64,000 bases of DNA from Pseudomonas akapageensis (lineage in GTDB: Bacteria > Pseudomonadota > Gammaproteobacteria > Pseudomonadales > Pseudomonadaceae). The notes beneath the pieces were generated by a model. It did no database searches, was not told where the DNA came from, and saw nothing but the letters and a program-made list of their open reading frames with translations. This document shows positions 46,847-56,250 of the stretch, in pieces; the stretch's first letter is position 1, and every line of letters starts with the position of its first letter. Location of the stretch: contig NZ_VXCP01000010.1 in the NCBI RefSeq assembly GCF_011355085.1, forward strand, positions 359,047 through 423,046, read 5' to 3'. Position numbers and translations under genes: made by a program.

Positions 46847-48709
46847 TTATTCCTCAATCTCATTCAGGTTGCGCCCCGCCAGCGCAGCTTTCACCGTCGA
46901 ATCCAGGCGGCGGGCGGCAAAGGCATCGGTCACCTGGGACAGACGCTTGGTCTGCTGCTCGATGGCCGGACCATCAGTGCCGCTCATCAATTGACGCAAT
47001 TCTTCCATCTGGTGCTCGATCACCATGCGCTCTTCGGCATCGAGCAGACGCTCGCCGTCGGCATCCAGGGCGCCTTGCACCGCTTCGAGCAGGCGCTCGG
47101 CATCGACTTGATGTTCGCGCAGCTGGCGCGCCACCTTGTCGTAACCGGCATGTTCGAAGGAATCCTTGAGCATCCGGGCGATTTCGCCATCGGTCAGGCC
47201 ATAGGATGGCTTGACCTGAATGCTGGCCTCGACACCCGAGCCCAGTTCGCGGGCAGCGACGCTGAGCAAGCCGTCGGCATCAACCTGGAAGGTGACGCGG
47301 ATTTTCGCAGCGCCCGCCACCATGGCCGGGATCCCGCGCAACTCGAAACGCGCCAGGGAACGGCAGTCGCTGATCAGCTCGCGCTCACCCTGCAGCACGT
47401 GGATCATCATGGCCGACTGGCCATCTTTATAGGTGGTGAAATCCTGGGCGCGGGCCACGGGGATCGTGGTGTTGCGCGGAATCACCTTCTCCATCAGGCC
47501 GCCCATGGTTTCCAGCCCCAGGGACAACGGAATCACATCGAGCAGCAGCAACTCTTCGCCGTCGCGCTTGTTACCGGCCAGGGTATCGGCCTGGATGGCA
47601 GCGCCAATGGCAACCACCTGATCCGGGTCGATCTCGGTCAGCGGCTGGCGACCGAAGAGCTCGGCGACCGCTTCACGTACACGCGGCACGCGCGTCGAAC
47701 CACCGACCATGACCACGGCTTCGACTTCTTCGATCTCGATGCCGCTGTCGCGCACGGCGCGGCGGCAGGCCTTGAGGCTGCGCGCCACCATCGGCTCGAT
47801 CAGGGCGTCGAATGCCTGGCGGGTCAGTTCGGCACGCCAGTCGCCATGGGCCACTTCCACGGAATCGGCCTGGGTCAGTGCTTCCTTGGCCGCGCATGCC
47901 GCTTGCAGAAGGCTGCGCTGGGCACCCGGGTCGAGGTCGGCGGACAAACCGGCCTGCTCGACCATCCAGGTCGCGATTGCATGGTCGAAGTCATCGCCGC
48001 CCAGGGCGCTGTCGCCACCGGTAGCCATGACTTCGAAGACGCCGCCCGTCAGGCGCAGAATGGAAATATCGAAAGTTCCGCCACCCAGGTCGTAGATCGC
48101 CACCACGCCTTCGGCGTGCTGATCCAGGCCATAGGCCACGGCCGCCGCGGTCGGCTCATTGAGCAGTCTCAGCACATTGAGGCCGGCCAGCTTGGCGGCA
48201 TCCTTGGTGGCCTGACGCTGGGCGTCATCGAAATAGGCCGGCACGGTGATCACCGCGCCGACGAGCTCACCACCCAGGGTTTCTTCAGCCCGCTGACGCA
48301 GGGCCTTGAGGATATCGGCGGAGACTTCGACCGGGCTTTTCGGCCCCTGGACCGTGTCGATGAACGGCATGTGCGATTCGCCACCGACAAAGCGGTAAGG
48401 CAGTTGCTCGCCCAATTGCTTGACGTCCGCCAGGCCACGGCCCATCAGGCGCTTGACCGACAGCACGGTGTTGAGCGGGTCACTGGAGGCAGCCGCCTTG
48501 GCAATCTGGCCCACATCGATACGATCGGCGTGATAGCGCACCGCAGACGGCAGAATGACCTGCCCTTGCGCGTCGGGAAGAGGTTCGGAAAGACCACTGC
48601 GCAACGCAGCGACCAGCGAATTGGTAGTGCCAAGGTCGATGCCAACCGCCAGACGACGCTGGTGGGGCTGAGGACTCTGGCCGGGTTCGGCGATCTGCAG
48701 TAGGGCCAT
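46847..48709 (-). CDS. hscA: Fe-S assembly Hsp70 chaperone HscA
   Basis: Specialised Hsp70 that with HscB drives cluster transfer from IscU. The 620-aa protein has the ATPase domain ([14 protein letters not shown] near residue 23, [14 protein letters not shown] near 205, [14 protein letters not shown] near 335) and the substrate-binding domain from about 390. hscB lies 42 bases upstream. Confidence 0.97.
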   Translation of the reverse strand: MALLQIAEPGQSPQPHQRRLAVGIDLGTTNSLVAALRSGLSEPLPDAQGQVILPSAVRYHADRIDVGQIAKAAASSDPLNTVLSVKRLMGRGLADVKQLGEQLPYRFVGGESHMPFIDTVQGPKSPVEVSADILKALRQRAEETLGGELVGAVITVPAYFDDAQRQATKDAAKLAGLNVLRLLNEPTAAAVAYGLDQHAEGVVAIYDLGGGTFDISILRLTGGVFEVMATGGDSALGGDDFDHAIATWMVEQAGLSADLDPGAQRSLLQAACAAKEALTQADSVEVAHGDWRAELTRQAFDALIEPMVARSLKACRRAVRDSGIEIEEVEAVVMVGGSTRVPRVREAVAELFGRQPLTEIDPDQVVAIGAAIQADTLAGNKRDGEELLLLDVIPLSLGLETMGGLMEKVIPRNTTIPVARAQDFTTYKDGQSAMMIHVLQGERELISDCRSLARFELRGIPAMVAGAAKIRVTFQVDADGLLSVAARELGSGVEASIQVKPSYGLTDGEIARMLKDSFEHAGYDKVARQLREHQVDAERLLEAVQGALDADGERLLDAEERMVIEHQMEELRQLMSGTDGPAIEQQTKRLSQVTDAFAARRLDSTVKAALAGRNLNEIEE

Positions 48710-48751
48710 GCTTATCTGGGTATCAGGCGTGCAGCCAGCGGCGGCACTGGG

Positions 48752-49273
48752 TTAATCGTCGAGGCGCTCTTCCAGCTGGCGCACTTCGTAAGAAAGCTTG
48801 TCGAGGAACTGCATGCGCCGCATCAGGCGCTCGGCCTGTTCGCGCTGCGCTGCATCATTCCAGCAAGCGGCAAAGCTTTCGTTCAACTCGTCCTGGGCGC
48901 CTTTCAAGCGACGCTTGAAGGTTGCCACACCGGCCAGGTCGGCACTGTCCTGCAGATCCTCGAGCTCTTCGCGCAACTCCATCTGTTGCAGCAAGAACTC
49001 CGGATCGTGGACGGTGACTTCCTGAGGCACTTCATGACCGCTGATCGCCAACAGGTAGCGCGCCCGCTTGGGCGCACTCTTGAGGGTCTGGTAGGCCTCG
49101 TTGAGACCGGCCGAACGCTCGAGCGCCAGGCGCTGCTCACGCTCGGAAGCGTCAGCAAAGCGATCAGGATGAACCCCGCGCGCCAACTCACGGTAGCGCG
49201 CAGCCAATTGCTCGAGATCCAGACGGAAACTCGGTTTCAGGTCAAACAGGGCGAAATGACAAGGAGTACCCAC
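48752..49273 (-). CDS. hscB: Fe-S assembly co-chaperone HscB
   Basis: J-domain protein that brings IscU to HscA. The 173-aa form begins at GTG 49273 ([15 protein letters not shown]); TGAGG, overlapping the iscA stop, is its ribosome site, which decides the start over an ATG 13 codons upstream inside iscA. The HPD tripeptide is in [13 protein letters not shown], and the C-terminal three-helix IscU-binding domain follows. Confidence 0.94.
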   Translation of the reverse strand: MGTPCHFALFDLKPSFRLDLEQLAARYRELARGVHPDRFADASEREQRLALERSAGLNEAYQTLKSAPKRARYLLAISGHEVPQEVTVHDPEFLLQQMELREELEDLQDSADLAGVATFKRRLKGAQDELNESFAACWNDAAQREQAERLMRRMQFLDKLSYEVRQLEERLDD

Positions 49274-49281
49274 GCGCAGCC

Positions 49282-49605
49282 TCAGATATTGAAGCTTTCG
49301 CCGCAGCCACACTCACCGCGCACGTTAGGGTTGTTGAACTTGAAGCCTTCGTTCAACCCTTCCTTGACGAAATCGAGCTCGGTGCCATCGAGGTAGACCA
49401 GGCTTTTGGGGTCGATGATCACTTTGACACCGTGACTTTCGAACACCTGATCCTCACTGCCGGCCTCGTCGACGAATTCCAGCACATAGGCCAGACCCGA
49501 GCAGCCAGTGGTGCGAACACCCAAGCGGATACCGTCGCCTTTGCCGCGCCCCTCAAGGGAACGCCGGACATGGTTGGCGGCGGCTTCTGTCATGCTGATA
49601 GCCAT
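49282..49605 (-). CDS. iscA: A-type Fe-S carrier IscA
   Basis: A 107-aa A-type carrier with the three conserved cysteines in [10 protein letters not shown] and GECGCGESF near the C-terminus. It carries iron or clusters from IscU to targets. It lies 28 bases downstream of iscU. Confidence 0.96.
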   Translation of the reverse strand: MAISMTEAAANHVRRSLEGRGKGDGIRLGVRTTGCSGLAYVLEFVDEAGSEDQVFESHGVKVIIDPKSLVYLDGTELDFVKEGLNEGFKFNNPNVRGECGCGESFNI

Positions 49606-49633
49606 CGAGACTCCTTACTTGCACGCAAGCGAC

Positions 49634-50020
49634 TTAGAGCAAACCTTTCTTCTGCTTGTAATCGCGAACGGCCGCCTTGATGGCGTCTTCCGCGAGTACC
49701 GAGCAGTGAATTTTCACTGGTGGCAGCGCCAGCTCTTCAGCCAGCTGAGTGTTCTTGATGGTCTCGGCCTCGTCCAGCGTCTTGCCCTTCATCCACTCGG
49801 TGGCCAGGGAGCTGGAAGCGATTGCCGAACCGCAGCCGTAAGTCTTGAACTTGGCGTCTTCGATAACACCCTGCTCGTTGACCTTGATCTGCAGACGCAT
49901 CACGTCGCCGCACGCCGGTGCGCCAACCATGCCAGTGCCCACATCCGGATCTTCGGCGTTCATCTTGCCGACGTTGCGCGGGTTCTCGTAGTGGTCAATG
50001 ACCTTTTCGCTGTATGCCAT
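49634..50020 (-). CDS. iscU: Fe-S scaffold protein IscU
   Basis: The 128-aa scaffold on which [2Fe-2S] clusters are built. Cluster cysteines are in GAPACGDVM, KTYGCGSAIASSS and KIHCSVLAEDA, and the HscA-binding LPPVK motif is present at about 99-103. It follows iscS by 47 bases. Confidence 0.98.
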   Translation of the reverse strand: MAYSEKVIDHYENPRNVGKMNAEDPDVGTGMVGAPACGDVMRLQIKVNEQGVIEDAKFKTYGCGSAIASSSLATEWMKGKTLDEAETIKNTQLAEELALPPVKIHCSVLAEDAIKAAVRDYKQKKGLL

Positions 50021-50067
50021 GGTGCTTAATCCTCACTCATCAGGGAGTCGCTCTAGGTGGCGACTAC

Positions 50068-51282
50068 TTAGTGCGCCGCCCACTCGATCTTGGAGATGTC
50101 GACACCGTCTTTGTACATATCCCACAGCGGCGACAGAGCGCGCAGCTTGGTCACTGCCTCGCAGACTTTCTGCGCGGCGTAGTCGATTTCTTCTTCGGTG
50201 CTGAAACGGCCGAAGGTGAAGCGAATGGAACTGTGCGCCAGCTCGTCGTTGCGACCCAGGGCACGCAGGACGTAGGACGGCTCCAGGGAGGCCGAGGTGC
50301 AGGCCGAACCGGACGACACGGCCAGATCCTTGAGCGCCATGATCAGCGACTCGCCTTCAACGTAGTTGAAGCTCAGGTTCAGGTTGTGCGGAACGCGGGC
50401 GGTCATGCTGCCGTTGATGTACAGCTCTTCGAGGTGCTCGACCTGCTTGAAGAAGCGCTCGCTCAGGGCCTTGATGCGCACGTTCTCGGACGCCATCTCC
50501 TGCTTGGCAATGGCGAAAGCCTCGCCCATGCCGACGATCTGGTGCGTGGCCAGGGTACCGGAACGCATGCCGCGCTCGTGACCGCCGCCGTGCATGGCCG
50601 CTTCCAGGCGAACGCGTGGCTTGCGGCTCACGTACAGGGCGCCGATGCCTTTGGGGCCGTAGGTCTTGTGCGCCGAGAAGGACATCAGGTCCACTTTCAG
50701 CTTGGCCAGGTCGATCTCGACCTTGCCGGTGGACTGGGCGGCGTCGACGTGGAACAGAACACCGCGCGAACGGGTCAGTTCGCCAATGGCGGCGATGTCG
50801 TTGACGGTGCCGATTTCGTTGTTCACGTGCATGACCGAAACCAGGATGGTGTCGTCACGCAGGGCCGCCTCGACCATGGCCGGAGTGATCAGGCCCTCGG
50901 GACCCGGCTCCAGATAGGTAACTTCGAAGCCTTCACGCTCCAGCTGGCGCGTGGTGTCCAGGACCGCCTTGTGCTCGATCTTGGAGGTGATCAGGTGCTT
51001 GCCCTTGGTCTGATAGAAGTGCGCGACTCCCTTGATAGCCAGGTTGTCGGACTCGGTTGCACCGCTGGTCCAGACGATTTCACGCGGATCGGCGTTTATC
51101 AGGTCGGCGACCTGGCGACGAGCGTTCTCGACCGCTTCTTCGGCTTTCCAGCCAAAGACGTGGGAGCGCGATGCCGGGTTGCCGAAGTTGCCGTCAACCA
51201 GCAAGCATTCGCTCATCTTTTGTGCGACACGCGGGTCAACCGGGGTGGTCGCGGAATAATCGAGGTAAATCGGCAACTTCAT
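50068..51282 (-). CDS. iscS: Cysteine desulfurase IscS
   Basis: PLP enzyme that takes sulfur from cysteine for clusters, thio-tRNAs and other cofactors. The 404-aa protein from [16 protein letters not shown] has the PLP lysine in [11 protein letters not shown] and the persulfide Cys near 328 in [10 protein letters not shown], the same position as in E. coli IscS. The start at 51282 follows GGAGAT. It is the first structural gene after iscR. Confidence 0.98.
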   Translation of the reverse strand: MKLPIYLDYSATTPVDPRVAQKMSECLLVDGNFGNPASRSHVFGWKAEEAVENARRQVADLINADPREIVWTSGATESDNLAIKGVAHFYQTKGKHLITSKIEHKAVLDTTRQLEREGFEVTYLEPGPEGLITPAMVEAALRDDTILVSVMHVNNEIGTVNDIAAIGELTRSRGVLFHVDAAQSTGKVEIDLAKLKVDLMSFSAHKTYGPKGIGALYVSRKPRVRLEAAMHGGGHERGMRSGTLATHQIVGMGEAFAIAKQEMASENVRIKALSERFFKQVEHLEELYINGSMTARVPHNLNLSFNYVEGESLIMALKDLAVSSGSACTSASLEPSYVLRALGRNDELAHSSIRFTFGRFSTEEEIDYAAQKVCEAVTKLRALSPLWDMYKDGVDISKIEWAAH

Positions 51283-51337
51283 TGAAAATCTCCTATCAGG
51301 CAGGCGCACCGCTCATTTGAGTCGAATGTTCAGGCAA

Positions 51338-51829
51338 TCATTCGACGGCGGACGTTTCTATCTTTTCCAGATGCGGCGTCCTGCCAGTACTGCGGCGCAG
51401 GTCCTGACGCAGGGCTACTTCTTGCACCTCACGGCGAGTCACAAGATCAGCCAGACTGATACCGCTCAAAAATTCGTGGATCTGCTGGCTGAGATCACAC
51501 CACAAGTGGTGGGTCAGACAGGTGTCGCCGGCATGGCAATCGCCAAGCCCCTGGCAACGGGTTGCATCGACCGATTCGTTGACGGCATCGATAACCTGGG
51601 CAACCTGGATCCCTTCCATGTCCCGCGACAGCTGATACCCGCCACCGGGGCCCCGGACGCTGGACACCAGATTGCTGCGGCGCAATTTGGCAAAAAGCTG
51701 TTCGAGGTAGGACAGGGAAATACCTTGGCGCTCGGATATATCGGCCAGGGACACCGGCCCATGCTGCGCGTGCAACGCCAGGTCCAGCATGGCGGTCACG
51801 GCGTATCGGCCTTTTGTAGTCAGTCGCAT
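51338..51829 (-). CDS. iscR: Fe-S regulator IscR
   Basis: Rrf2-family [2Fe-2S] repressor that senses cluster supply and controls its own operon. The 163-aa protein from [15 protein letters not shown] has a winged helix-turn-helix (about 10-65) and three ligand cysteines in [13 protein letters not shown]. Two sites matching the IscR type 1 consensus lie in its promoter. Confidence 0.97.
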   Translation of the reverse strand: MRLTTKGRYAVTAMLDLALHAQHGPVSLADISERQGISLSYLEQLFAKLRRSNLVSSVRGPGGGYQLSRDMEGIQVAQVIDAVNESVDATRCQGLGDCHAGDTCLTHHLWCDLSQQIHEFLSGISLADLVTRREVQEVALRQDLRRSTGRTPHLEKIETSAVE

Positions 51830-51861
51830 GGCTATTACCACGGAGTTTCGGAATGGGGGCG

Positions 51862-51890
51862 AGTATGCAATTCCCTACTGTTTAAGTCAA
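51862..51890 (-). promoter_or_regulatory. Sigma-70 promoter of the isc operon
   Basis: On the minus strand TTGACT (51885-51890) and CATACT (51862-51867) lie exactly 17 bases apart, about 35 bases before the iscR start. Confidence 0.8.
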
Positions 51891-51894
51891 CTAT
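51870..51894 (-). promoter_or_regulatory. IscR type 1 binding site
   Basis: The 25-base word starting ATAGTTGACTTAAACAGT agrees with the published type 1 consensus ATASYYGACTRWWWYAGTCR... at 22 of 25 positions. It covers the -35 hexamer, so bound holo-IscR would block the polymerase. Confidence 0.75.
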
Positions 51895-51919
51895 ATGACC
51901 TAGTACCTTAGTAGGGAAT
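51895..51919 (-). promoter_or_regulatory. Second, weaker IscR-like site
   Basis: ATTCCCTACTAAGGTACTAG... keeps the outer AT and ACT features of the type 1 pattern but differs at about ten positions. It abuts the first site exactly, 25 bases apart centre to centre. Confidence 0.4.
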
Positions 51920-51978
51920 ACCCGCAAAAGAGCGGCGGCATCATAGCAAAGCCGGGGCGCGAGCACACGCCCCTTGCA

Positions 51979-52761
51979 TCAGCTGGCGCGAGAACTGCTT
52001 TGATCCTCGATTTTCACGTCGGCGAAATCCTCGTCGCGCAGGGCCGGCAGCTCCTTGGCGCAGTACGTGCTCCCCAGATCCTTGAGCGCACCGCACATCC
52101 CCTCCAGACGCCCGTCCACCGCTTGCAGGTGATCGAGCAACTGGCCGATGGCCCGGGCCACAGGGTCGGGCATGTCCTCGCTGACGCCATAGGCGTCGAA
52201 ACCGATTTTCTCGGCCATGGCCTTGCGCTTGGCTTCCACCTCATCATCGGACTTCATGATGATGCGACCGGGAATACCGACCACCGTGGCACCGGCCGGC
52301 ACTGCCTTGGTCACCACCGCATTGGAACCGACCTTGGCCCCCGCGCCCACCGTGAACGGCCCGAGCACCTTGGCGCCGGCACCGACCACCACGCCGTCTT
52401 CCAGGGTCGGGTGACGCTTGCCCTTGTTCCAGCTGGTGCCACCCAGGGTCACGCCCTGGTACAGGGTGACGTCGTCGCCGATTTCGGCGGTTTCGCCAAT
52501 GACGATACCCATGCCATGGTCGATGAAGAAACGCCGACCGACCTTCGCCCCGGGATGGATCTCGATGCCGGTCAGCCAGCGACCGAAGTTCGACACCAAC
52601 CGCGCCAGCCACTTCCAGCCCCACACCCACAAGGCGTGCGCCGCGCGATGCAACCAGATCGCGTGCAGCCCCGGGTAGCAGGTCAGTACTTCAAAGGCAT
52701 TGCGGGCCGCCGGGTCACGGTGGAATACGCTTTGGATATCTTCACGCAGACGCTCGAACAT
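51979..52761 (-). CDS. cysE: Serine O-acetyltransferase CysE
   Basis: Acetylates serine for cysteine synthesis. The 260-aa protein has the N-terminal helical SAT domain and the left-handed beta-helix with catalytic His in [18 protein letters not shown] and [14 protein letters not shown]. Two ATG codons are adjacent (52764 and 52761); the first overlaps the trmJ stop as ATGA. Cysteine made here feeds IscS in the next operon. Confidence 0.96.
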   Translation of the reverse strand: MFERLREDIQSVFHRDPAARNAFEVLTCYPGLHAIWLHRAAHALWVWGWKWLARLVSNFGRWLTGIEIHPGAKVGRRFFIDHGMGIVIGETAEIGDDVTLYQGVTLGGTSWNKGKRHPTLEDGVVVGAGAKVLGPFTVGAGAKVGSNAVVTKAVPAGATVVGIPGRIIMKSDDEVEAKRKAMAEKIGFDAYGVSEDMPDPVARAIGQLLDHLQAVDGRLEGMCGALKDLGSTYCAKELPALRDEDFADVKIEDQSSSRAS

Positions 52762-53534
52762 CATTGATCCTTCCGCTTATGCGGCTCACCCCGTGCGACC
52801 TTCTGGGTCTCGGTGAGAATGCCGCGCAAAATACTCATTTCCGAACGGTTGACCGAGCTACGCCCATATAAACGACGCAACCGCGCCATCAGATGCTTGG
52901 GCTTCTCCGGGTCGAGGAATGCGATATCGACCAGGGTTTTCTCCAGATGCTCGTAGAACCGCTCCATCTCGTCCATCGTCGCCAGCTCGCCGCTGCGAAC
53001 CGAAGCCACTTCGACTTTCTCGACCTTGCTCGCCTGGCCACCGGCTGCCAGCCAGGCCATGCGCACTTCATAGCTGAGCACCTGCACGGCGGCTGCCAGG
53101 TTCAGCGAGCTGAAGTCGGGGTTCGAAGGAATGTGCACGTGGTAGTGACATCGCTGCAACTCTTCGTTGGTCAGGCCGGCATATTCACGACCGAACACCA
53201 GGGCAATTTCCTCGCCCTGCCCCGCATGCTCGACAGCCATTACGCCGGATTCACGCGGATCGAGCAGCGGCCAGGGGATACGCCGGTCACGGGCGCTGGT
53301 GCCCAGCACCAGATTGCAGCCCACCAGCGCGTCCTCCAGGGTCGCGACCACTTGCGCGCCCTCGAGAATGTCGCTTGCGCCGGAGGCACGGGCATCGGCC
53401 TCATGGGAGGGAAAATCCAGCGGATCGACCAGCACCAGGCGCGACAACCCCATGTTTTTCATGGCACGCGCAGCCCCACCGATATTGCCGGGGTGGCTGG
53501 TATTGACCAGGACAACACGAATATTTTGCAGCAA
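52761..53534 (-). CDS. trmJ: tRNA (cytidine/uridine-2'-O-)-methyltransferase TrmJ
   Basis: SPOUT-family enzyme that methylates position 32 of several tRNAs. The 257-aa protein begins [19 protein letters not shown] and shows the knotted SAM site [15 protein letters not shown] with [16 protein letters not shown], plus the C-terminal extension typical of TrmJ. It overlaps cysE (ATGA) and diverges from suhB. Confidence 0.95.
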   Translation of the reverse strand: MLQNIRVVLVNTSHPGNIGGAARAMKNMGLSRLVLVDPLDFPSHEADARASGASDILEGAQVVATLEDALVGCNLVLGTSARDRRIPWPLLDPRESGVMAVEHAGQGEEIALVFGREYAGLTNEELQRCHYHVHIPSNPDFSSLNLAAAVQVLSYEVRMAWLAAGGQASKVEKVEVASVRSGELATMDEMERFYEHLEKTLVDIAFLDPEKPKHLMARLRRLYGRSSVNRSEMSILRGILTETQKVARGEPHKRKDQ

Positions 53535-53637
53535 GGCGAGCGCTCACAGACACGAGAAAAGGGAGCAAATCTTACAGAACCCACCGACATTGCGCTACGA
53601 AAGCAAATGTCGTCCTTCATGTCGCAAAGTTTTCTGA

Positions 53638-53643
53638 TAGAAT
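53638..53643 (+). promoter_or_regulatory. Candidate -10 element for suhB
   Basis: TAGAAT lies 35 bases before the suhB start; TTCATG 16 bases upstream matches only half of the -35 consensus. Confidence 0.4.
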
Positions 53644-53678
53644 GTTCGGCTTTCTTTAACGACCCAGGTGAAACGTCC

Positions 53679-54494
53679 ATGCAGCCCATGCTGAATATCG
53701 CGCTGCGCGCCGCCCGCAGCGCCAGTGAATTGATTTTCCGCTCCATCGAGCGCCTGGATTCCATCAAGGTTGACGAAAAAGACGCCAAGGATTACGTCTC
53801 CGAAGTCGATCGCGCAGCCGAGCAAAGCATCATCAATGCCCTGCGCAAGGCCTATCCGACCCACGGTATCTTCGGCGAAGAAACCGGCCTGCATGCAGGC
53901 AGCGGCGAAGGCGAAGACTACCTGTGGATCATCGATCCACTGGACGGCACCACCAACTTCCTGCGTGGCGTTCCGCACTTTGCTGTCAGCATCGCCTGCA
54001 AATACCGCGGCCGCCTCGAGCACGCAGTGGTTCTGGACCCGGTTCGCCAGGAAGAATTCACCGCCAGCCGTGGCCGTGGTGCCGCCCTCAACGGTCGTCG
54101 CCTGCGCGTCAGCCCGCGCAAGAGCCTGGAAGGCGCCCTGCTGGGCACGGGCTTCCCGTTCCGCGACAACCAGATGGACAACCTGGACAACTACCTGGGC
54201 ATGTTTCGCAGCCTGGTCGGCCAGACTGCCGGCATCCGCCGCGCAGGCGCTGCCAGCCTGGACCTTGCCTACGTGGCTGCCGGTCGCTTCGATGCATTCT
54301 GGGAGTCGGGCCTGTCCGAATGGGACATGGCTGCCGGCGCACTGCTGATCCAGGAAGCAGGCGGCCTGGTCAGCGACTTCACCGGTGGTCATGACTTCCT
54401 CGAGAAGGGCCACATCGTTGCCGGTAACACCAAGTGCTTCAAGGCAGTACTGACGGCGATCCAGCCGCACCTGCCGGCTTCGCTGAAGCGCTAA
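53679..54494 (+). CDS. suhB: Inositol-1-monophosphatase family protein SuhB
   Basis: A 271-aa magnesium-dependent phosphatase. In enterobacteria SuhB is also part of the rRNA antitermination complex, and in P. aeruginosa it influences virulence regulation. Metal ligands are in FGEETGLHAG, IIDPLDGTTNFL and SEWDMAAGALL. The start MQPMLNIALRAARSASE follows CAGGTGAAACGTCC; the frame is open far upstream, antisense to trmJ, which is not coding. A terminator follows 15 bases on. Confidence 0.96.
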   Translation: MQPMLNIALRAARSASELIFRSIERLDSIKVDEKDAKDYVSEVDRAAEQSIINALRKAYPTHGIFGEETGLHAGSGEGEDYLWIIDPLDGTTNFLRGVPHFAVSIACKYRGRLEHAVVLDPVRQEEFTASRGRGAALNGRRLRVSPRKSLEGALLGTGFPFRDNQMDNLDNYLGMFRSLVGQTAGIRRAGAASLDLAYVAAGRFDAFWESGLSEWDMAAGALLIQEAGGLVSDFTGGHDFLEKGHIVAGNTKCFKAVLTAIQPHLPASLKR

Positions 54495-54509
54495 GCTTTA
54501 GCCGCCCAT

Positions 54510-54540
54510 AAAAAAAGCACCCTTCGGGGTGCTTTTTTTT
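54510..54540 (+). terminator. Bidirectional terminator after suhB
   Basis: AAAAAAGCACCC pairs with GGGTGCTTTTTT around TTCG, with T-runs on both strands, between convergent genes. Confidence 0.95.
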
Positions 54541-54544
54541 GCCT

Positions 54545-54650
54545 CTCGTTCCCACGCTCCGCGTGGGAATGCCTTGTCTGACGCTCCTGCGTCAGAGGTC
54601 GCGACGCAGAGCGTCTGTGGATGCATTCCCACGCGGAGCGTGGGAACGAG
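54545..54650. repeat. 106-bp nested palindromic repeat
   Basis: Two 28-base arms (54545-54572 and 54623-54650) are exact reverse complements, and each arm itself folds (CCCACGC/GCGTGGG). The centre holds a second inverted pair, GACGCTCCTGCGTC with GACGCAGAGCGTC. The outer words match the 31-bp palindrome at 5093-5123. Confidence 0.85.
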
Positions 54651-54657
54651 GTCGCTC

Positions 54658-55206
54658 TTACTGCTGAGCCTGCCCCTGATCCAACACCAACCGCCCTTCC
54701 TTATCCACCGGAATCCGCGATCCTGGATCACGATCCATCCGCACCTGCCCGGCCTTGCCCGCCAACTCGTACTTCACGTTGTAACCGATCACCTTGTTAC
54801 TGATATCGTTTACCGTGTTGCAACGCGTCTCGGTGGTCGTGTAGGTGTCGTTGTTCTGCATATTCTCCTGCACCTTGTTGCCGGCATAGCCACCGCCCAC
54901 GGCGCCTGCGACCGTGGCAATCTTCTTGCCGGTGCCGCCACCAACCTGGTTGCCGAGCAGACCACCGGCCACGGCGCCCAGCACGCTACCGACGATCTGA
55001 TGCTGATCCTTGACCGGCTTTTGCCGGGTCACGGCAACGTCCTTGCACACTTCGCGTGGAGTCTTGATTTGCTGGTTGATTGGCTCGACCGCCAGGACAT
55101 CGGCATATTCCGGGCCGCTTTTAACCAAGTTGTAGGTTGCGACAGCGCCCCCGGCAGTCACACCGACAGCACCCAATACCGCACCCACCAACATCGACTT
55201 GTTCAC
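54658..55206 (-). CDS. Glycine-zipper 2TM domain protein
   Basis: A 182-aa envelope protein. A hydrophobic N-terminus (MLVGAVLGAVGVTAGGAVATY) acts as anchor or signal, and a glycine zipper (VGSVLGAVAGGLLGNQVGGG then VAGAVGGGYAGNKV, about 72-110) resembles rickettsial 17-kDa antigen, UmoB and OsmB-like proteins. The rest has two cysteines (CKDVAV, CNTVND) that could pair in the periplasm. Function is unknown; it is likely a cell-envelope protein. Confidence 0.85.
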   Translation of the reverse strand: MNKSMLVGAVLGAVGVTAGGAVATYNLVKSGPEYADVLAVEPINQQIKTPREVCKDVAVTRQKPVKDQHQIVGSVLGAVAGGLLGNQVGGGTGKKIATVAGAVGGGYAGNKVQENMQNNDTYTTTETRCNTVNDISNKVIGYNVKYELAGKAGQVRMDRDPGSRIPVDKEGRLVLDQGQAQQ

Positions 55207-55266
55207 GTGAACCTCCTGGCCATTACTCGCGGATCAATCTCCGCCCTTCTCCTTGCCTTGGAGTAC

Positions 55267-55300
55267 AAAAAAAGGCGCGAGTTCAAAACTCGCGCCTTTT
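55267..55300 (-). terminator. Terminator of the sec operon
   Basis: AAAGGCGCGAGT and ACTCGCGCCTTT form a perfect 12-bp stem around TCAAA; a run of seven T follows on the minus strand, about 30 bases beyond secF. Confidence 0.93.
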
Positions 55301-55329
55301 GGGTGATGCCTCAGACAGGGATGTCGCCG

Positions 55330-56241
55330 TTATGGACGCTCATCCACCTCCGTGGTTACGGCCGGAGGAATCAGGTCTTCACTGCTCAGATTCAGCCAGA
55401 TCAGCACCACGTTGGCGATGTAGATCGAGGAGTAGGTACCCGCCAATACGCCGATGAACAGCGCAATGGAGAAACCGAACAGGTTGTCGCCACCGAAGAA
55501 CAGCAGCGCAACAATGGCCAGCAGCGTCGAGATGGACGTCGCCATGGTCCGCAGCAGGGTCTGGGTGGTCGAGATGTTGATGTTCTCGATCAGGGACGCC
55601 TTGCGCAGCACCCGGAAGTTCTCCCGGACCCGGTCGAATACCACGATGGTGTCGTTGAGCGAGTAGCCGATGATTGCCAGCACCGCCGCCAATACCGTCA
55701 GGTCGAAGGTGATCTGGAAGAACGAAAGGATACCCAAGGTCACGACCACGTCATGGATCAGCGAAACGATCGCGCCGACCGCGAACTTCCACTGGAAGCG
55801 GAAGGCCAGGTAGATCAGGATCCCGCCCAACGCCAGGAGCATGCCGAGGCCGCCCTGGTCGCGCAGCTCTTCACCGACTTGCGGACCGACGAACTCGACG
55901 CGTTTGACCACGGCCGGGTTGTCGCCACCGATCTTGTGCAAGGCAGCGGCCACCTGGTTACCCAGGGTCGGGTCGTCGCCCGGCATGCGCACCAGCAGGT
56001 CGGTAGTGGCGCCGAAGCTCTGCACCACGGCTTCCTTGTAGCCTGCCTGAACCAGCTCCTCGCGAACCTTGGAAAGGTCCGCTGGGTGCTCGTAGGTCAG
56101 CTCGATGAGCGTACCGCCGGTAAAGTCCAGGCCGAAGTTGAGCCCTTTATGGAACCAGCTGAACAACGCCAGCACCGTCAGGAACATGGTAAAGGCGAAC
56201 GCAATGTTGCGAACGCCCATGAAGTTGATGGTACGTTTCAT
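55330..56241 (-). CDS. secF: Protein translocase subunit SecF
   Basis: A 303-aa, six-TM RND-type subunit that with SecD uses proton-motive force to help SecYEG release exported proteins. It shows GLDFTGGTLIEL in the first periplasmic part and the D1-like motif GYSLNDTIVVFDRVREN in TM4. It lies nine bases after secD. Confidence 0.97.
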   Translation of the reverse strand: MKRTINFMGVRNIAFAFTMFLTVLALFSWFHKGLNFGLDFTGGTLIELTYEHPADLSKVREELVQAGYKEAVVQSFGATTDLLVRMPGDDPTLGNQVAAALHKIGGDNPAVVKRVEFVGPQVGEELRDQGGLGMLLALGGILIYLAFRFQWKFAVGAIVSLIHDVVVTLGILSFFQITFDLTVLAAVLAIIGYSLNDTIVVFDRVRENFRVLRKASLIENINISTTQTLLRTMATSISTLLAIVALLFFGGDNLFGFSIALFIGVLAGTYSSIYIANVVLIWLNLSSEDLIPPAVTTEVDERP

Positions 56242-56250
56242 GGCAGCCCC

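Noticed and set aside
52893..53678. 262-codon upstream extension of suhB
   Set aside because: The extension is antisense to trmJ, while the IMPase-family start MQPMLNIALRAARS fits at 53679.
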